The position numbers were made by a program, and so were the translations under genes. Source: Zonotrichia leucophrys gambelii (Eukaryota; Chordata; Aves; Passeriformes; Passerellidae). Taken from it: a DNA stretch of 64,000 nt. This document shows, piece after piece, positions 63,157 to 64,000 of this stretch (within the stretch, counting starts at the first letter, position 1; each line of letters begins with the position of its first letter). The notes beneath the pieces were generated by a model. That model saw only the letters and a list, made by a program, of their open reading frames with translations, searched no databases and had not been told where the DNA came from. The stretch spans positions 2,728,001 through 2,792,000 of the forward strand of contig NC_088179.1 in assembly GCF_028769735.1 (NCBI RefSeq). Reading direction: 5' to 3'.

Positions 63157-64000
63157 GAAACAGTAATGATATAGACAGGGATTCTTCCCTACTGGCAACA
63201 AAGTGCACCGAAAACCACATTCAACAGGGTATTTCAATAGGACTCAACTTCAAAACAACAGCAGAAGAGCAGGCTCGGAGCGTTCTTCCCGTTTCTGTTC
63301 TGCGCCCTGCCCAGCCCCAGCCCTGTCCCCAGAGCAGGGCTCTCCAGGAGCAGGAGGGTGGCTGGGACTGCCCCTGGGCACGGGGAAGCTCTGCCCATCC
63401 TTATCAGCACAGCACAAATGGCAGCCCAAGCTGGCCAGGTTAAAGTGCAGCCTGGCCTCCTCCCACGGCACCCAAGGCAGCGCGCTCGGGCTGAGCCGGG
63501 CACGCGGCCAACAACTTCCCCTTCAAAAGCAGGCAATGATGAAAGCTGCAGCCCCTGGAGGGCTGTGTGCTTACAACTGCAGGAAAAAACATCCTTGTCA
63601 GAGAGACAGTTTGACAGGAGTCAAGTTAGGGACAAATCCTCTGGGCCCTTTCCATCTCATCCTGGTCTTTCTGACTTCAGCATCTGTCAGCAGGATATGC
63701 TCCCTGCTTTTTAAAGCCAGCAAAAGCCATGGACAGATCAATACTGAAATCCTGGCTAGGACAGAAAATTCTCTTCACTCATTTAAAACTGTTCTTTATT
63801 TCAAGTGTTTAATTCACCAAACCAGTGCCCTTCCAAACACACACAAAATACTGGTGATTTATCAACACGTTCTCTGTAACTTCAGGTCCAATAGTTTAAA
63901 AATGATGACACGTTAAAGAGTTGTAACAAATACATTTTCCAGTATGTGTGCGAACTCTGATTTTACTCATACACAGCCATGTAACCTCAGATCTCACACA
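63157..64000 (-). other. PIK3CB intron with a GC-rich patch
   Basis: Intronic on the minus strand. A GC-rich stretch at 63270-63510 with several CpGs stands out against its surroundings. No exon was recognised. Confidence 0.5.

Noticed and set aside
63203..63916. 237-codon open frame on the strand opposite PIK3CB
   Set aside because: Partly driven by a GC-rich patch; no recognisable domain, and the ORF lies in an intron.

Overview
The window looks like nuclear DNA of a songbird-type (passerine) bird. It has short CR1 tails ending in the ATTCTATGA-type signature, many solo LTRs of small endogenous retroviruses with TG...CA ends and 4-6 bp target duplications, T-poor A/C-rich simple repeats, GC-rich minisatellites, and intron-split vertebrate genes. 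Nothing is prokaryotic: no operons, CRISPR arrays, tRNAs or rRNAs were seen. LTR families are labelled A to H here because no repeat library could be searched.

Layout. From 1 to about 42.3 kb no cellular coding exon was recognised. This part is LTR-rich intergenic or deep intronic DNA with minisatellites (0.2, 0.7, 2.4, 21.1 and 30.5 kb) and one broken retroviral env remnant (11.3-12.2 kb) that runs through a polypurine tract into a family D LTR. A CpG-rich block at 42.35-43.35 kb is the only clear promoter-like island. It carries a C-rich minisatellite and is followed by a 190-bp tandem duplication. Between 47.9 and 51.2 kb on the + strand there is a small unrecognised gene. Two exons join in phase to give a 179-residue protein with a very basic N-terminal part and a Cys/His-rich C-terminus. 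Its presumed 3'UTR holds a roughly 63-bp repeat that a family D LTR has split.

From 57.3 to 61.4 kb on the - strand lie the last five coding exons of PIK3CB (class IA phosphoinositide 3-kinase catalytic subunit beta), encoding the C-terminal 235 residues with catalytic loop and DFG motif. All splice sites are GT-AG and all phases agree. The rest of the window to 64 kb is PIK3CB intron holding a TA microsatellite, a family C LTR and a GC-rich patch. The unknown gene and PIK3CB are convergent.

The best second-look items are the unrecognised gene, a 55-bp sequence present identically at 38.04 kb and inside an LTR at 40.17 kb, the nested LTRs with exact target duplications, and the LTR inserted into a minisatellite at 21.27 kb.
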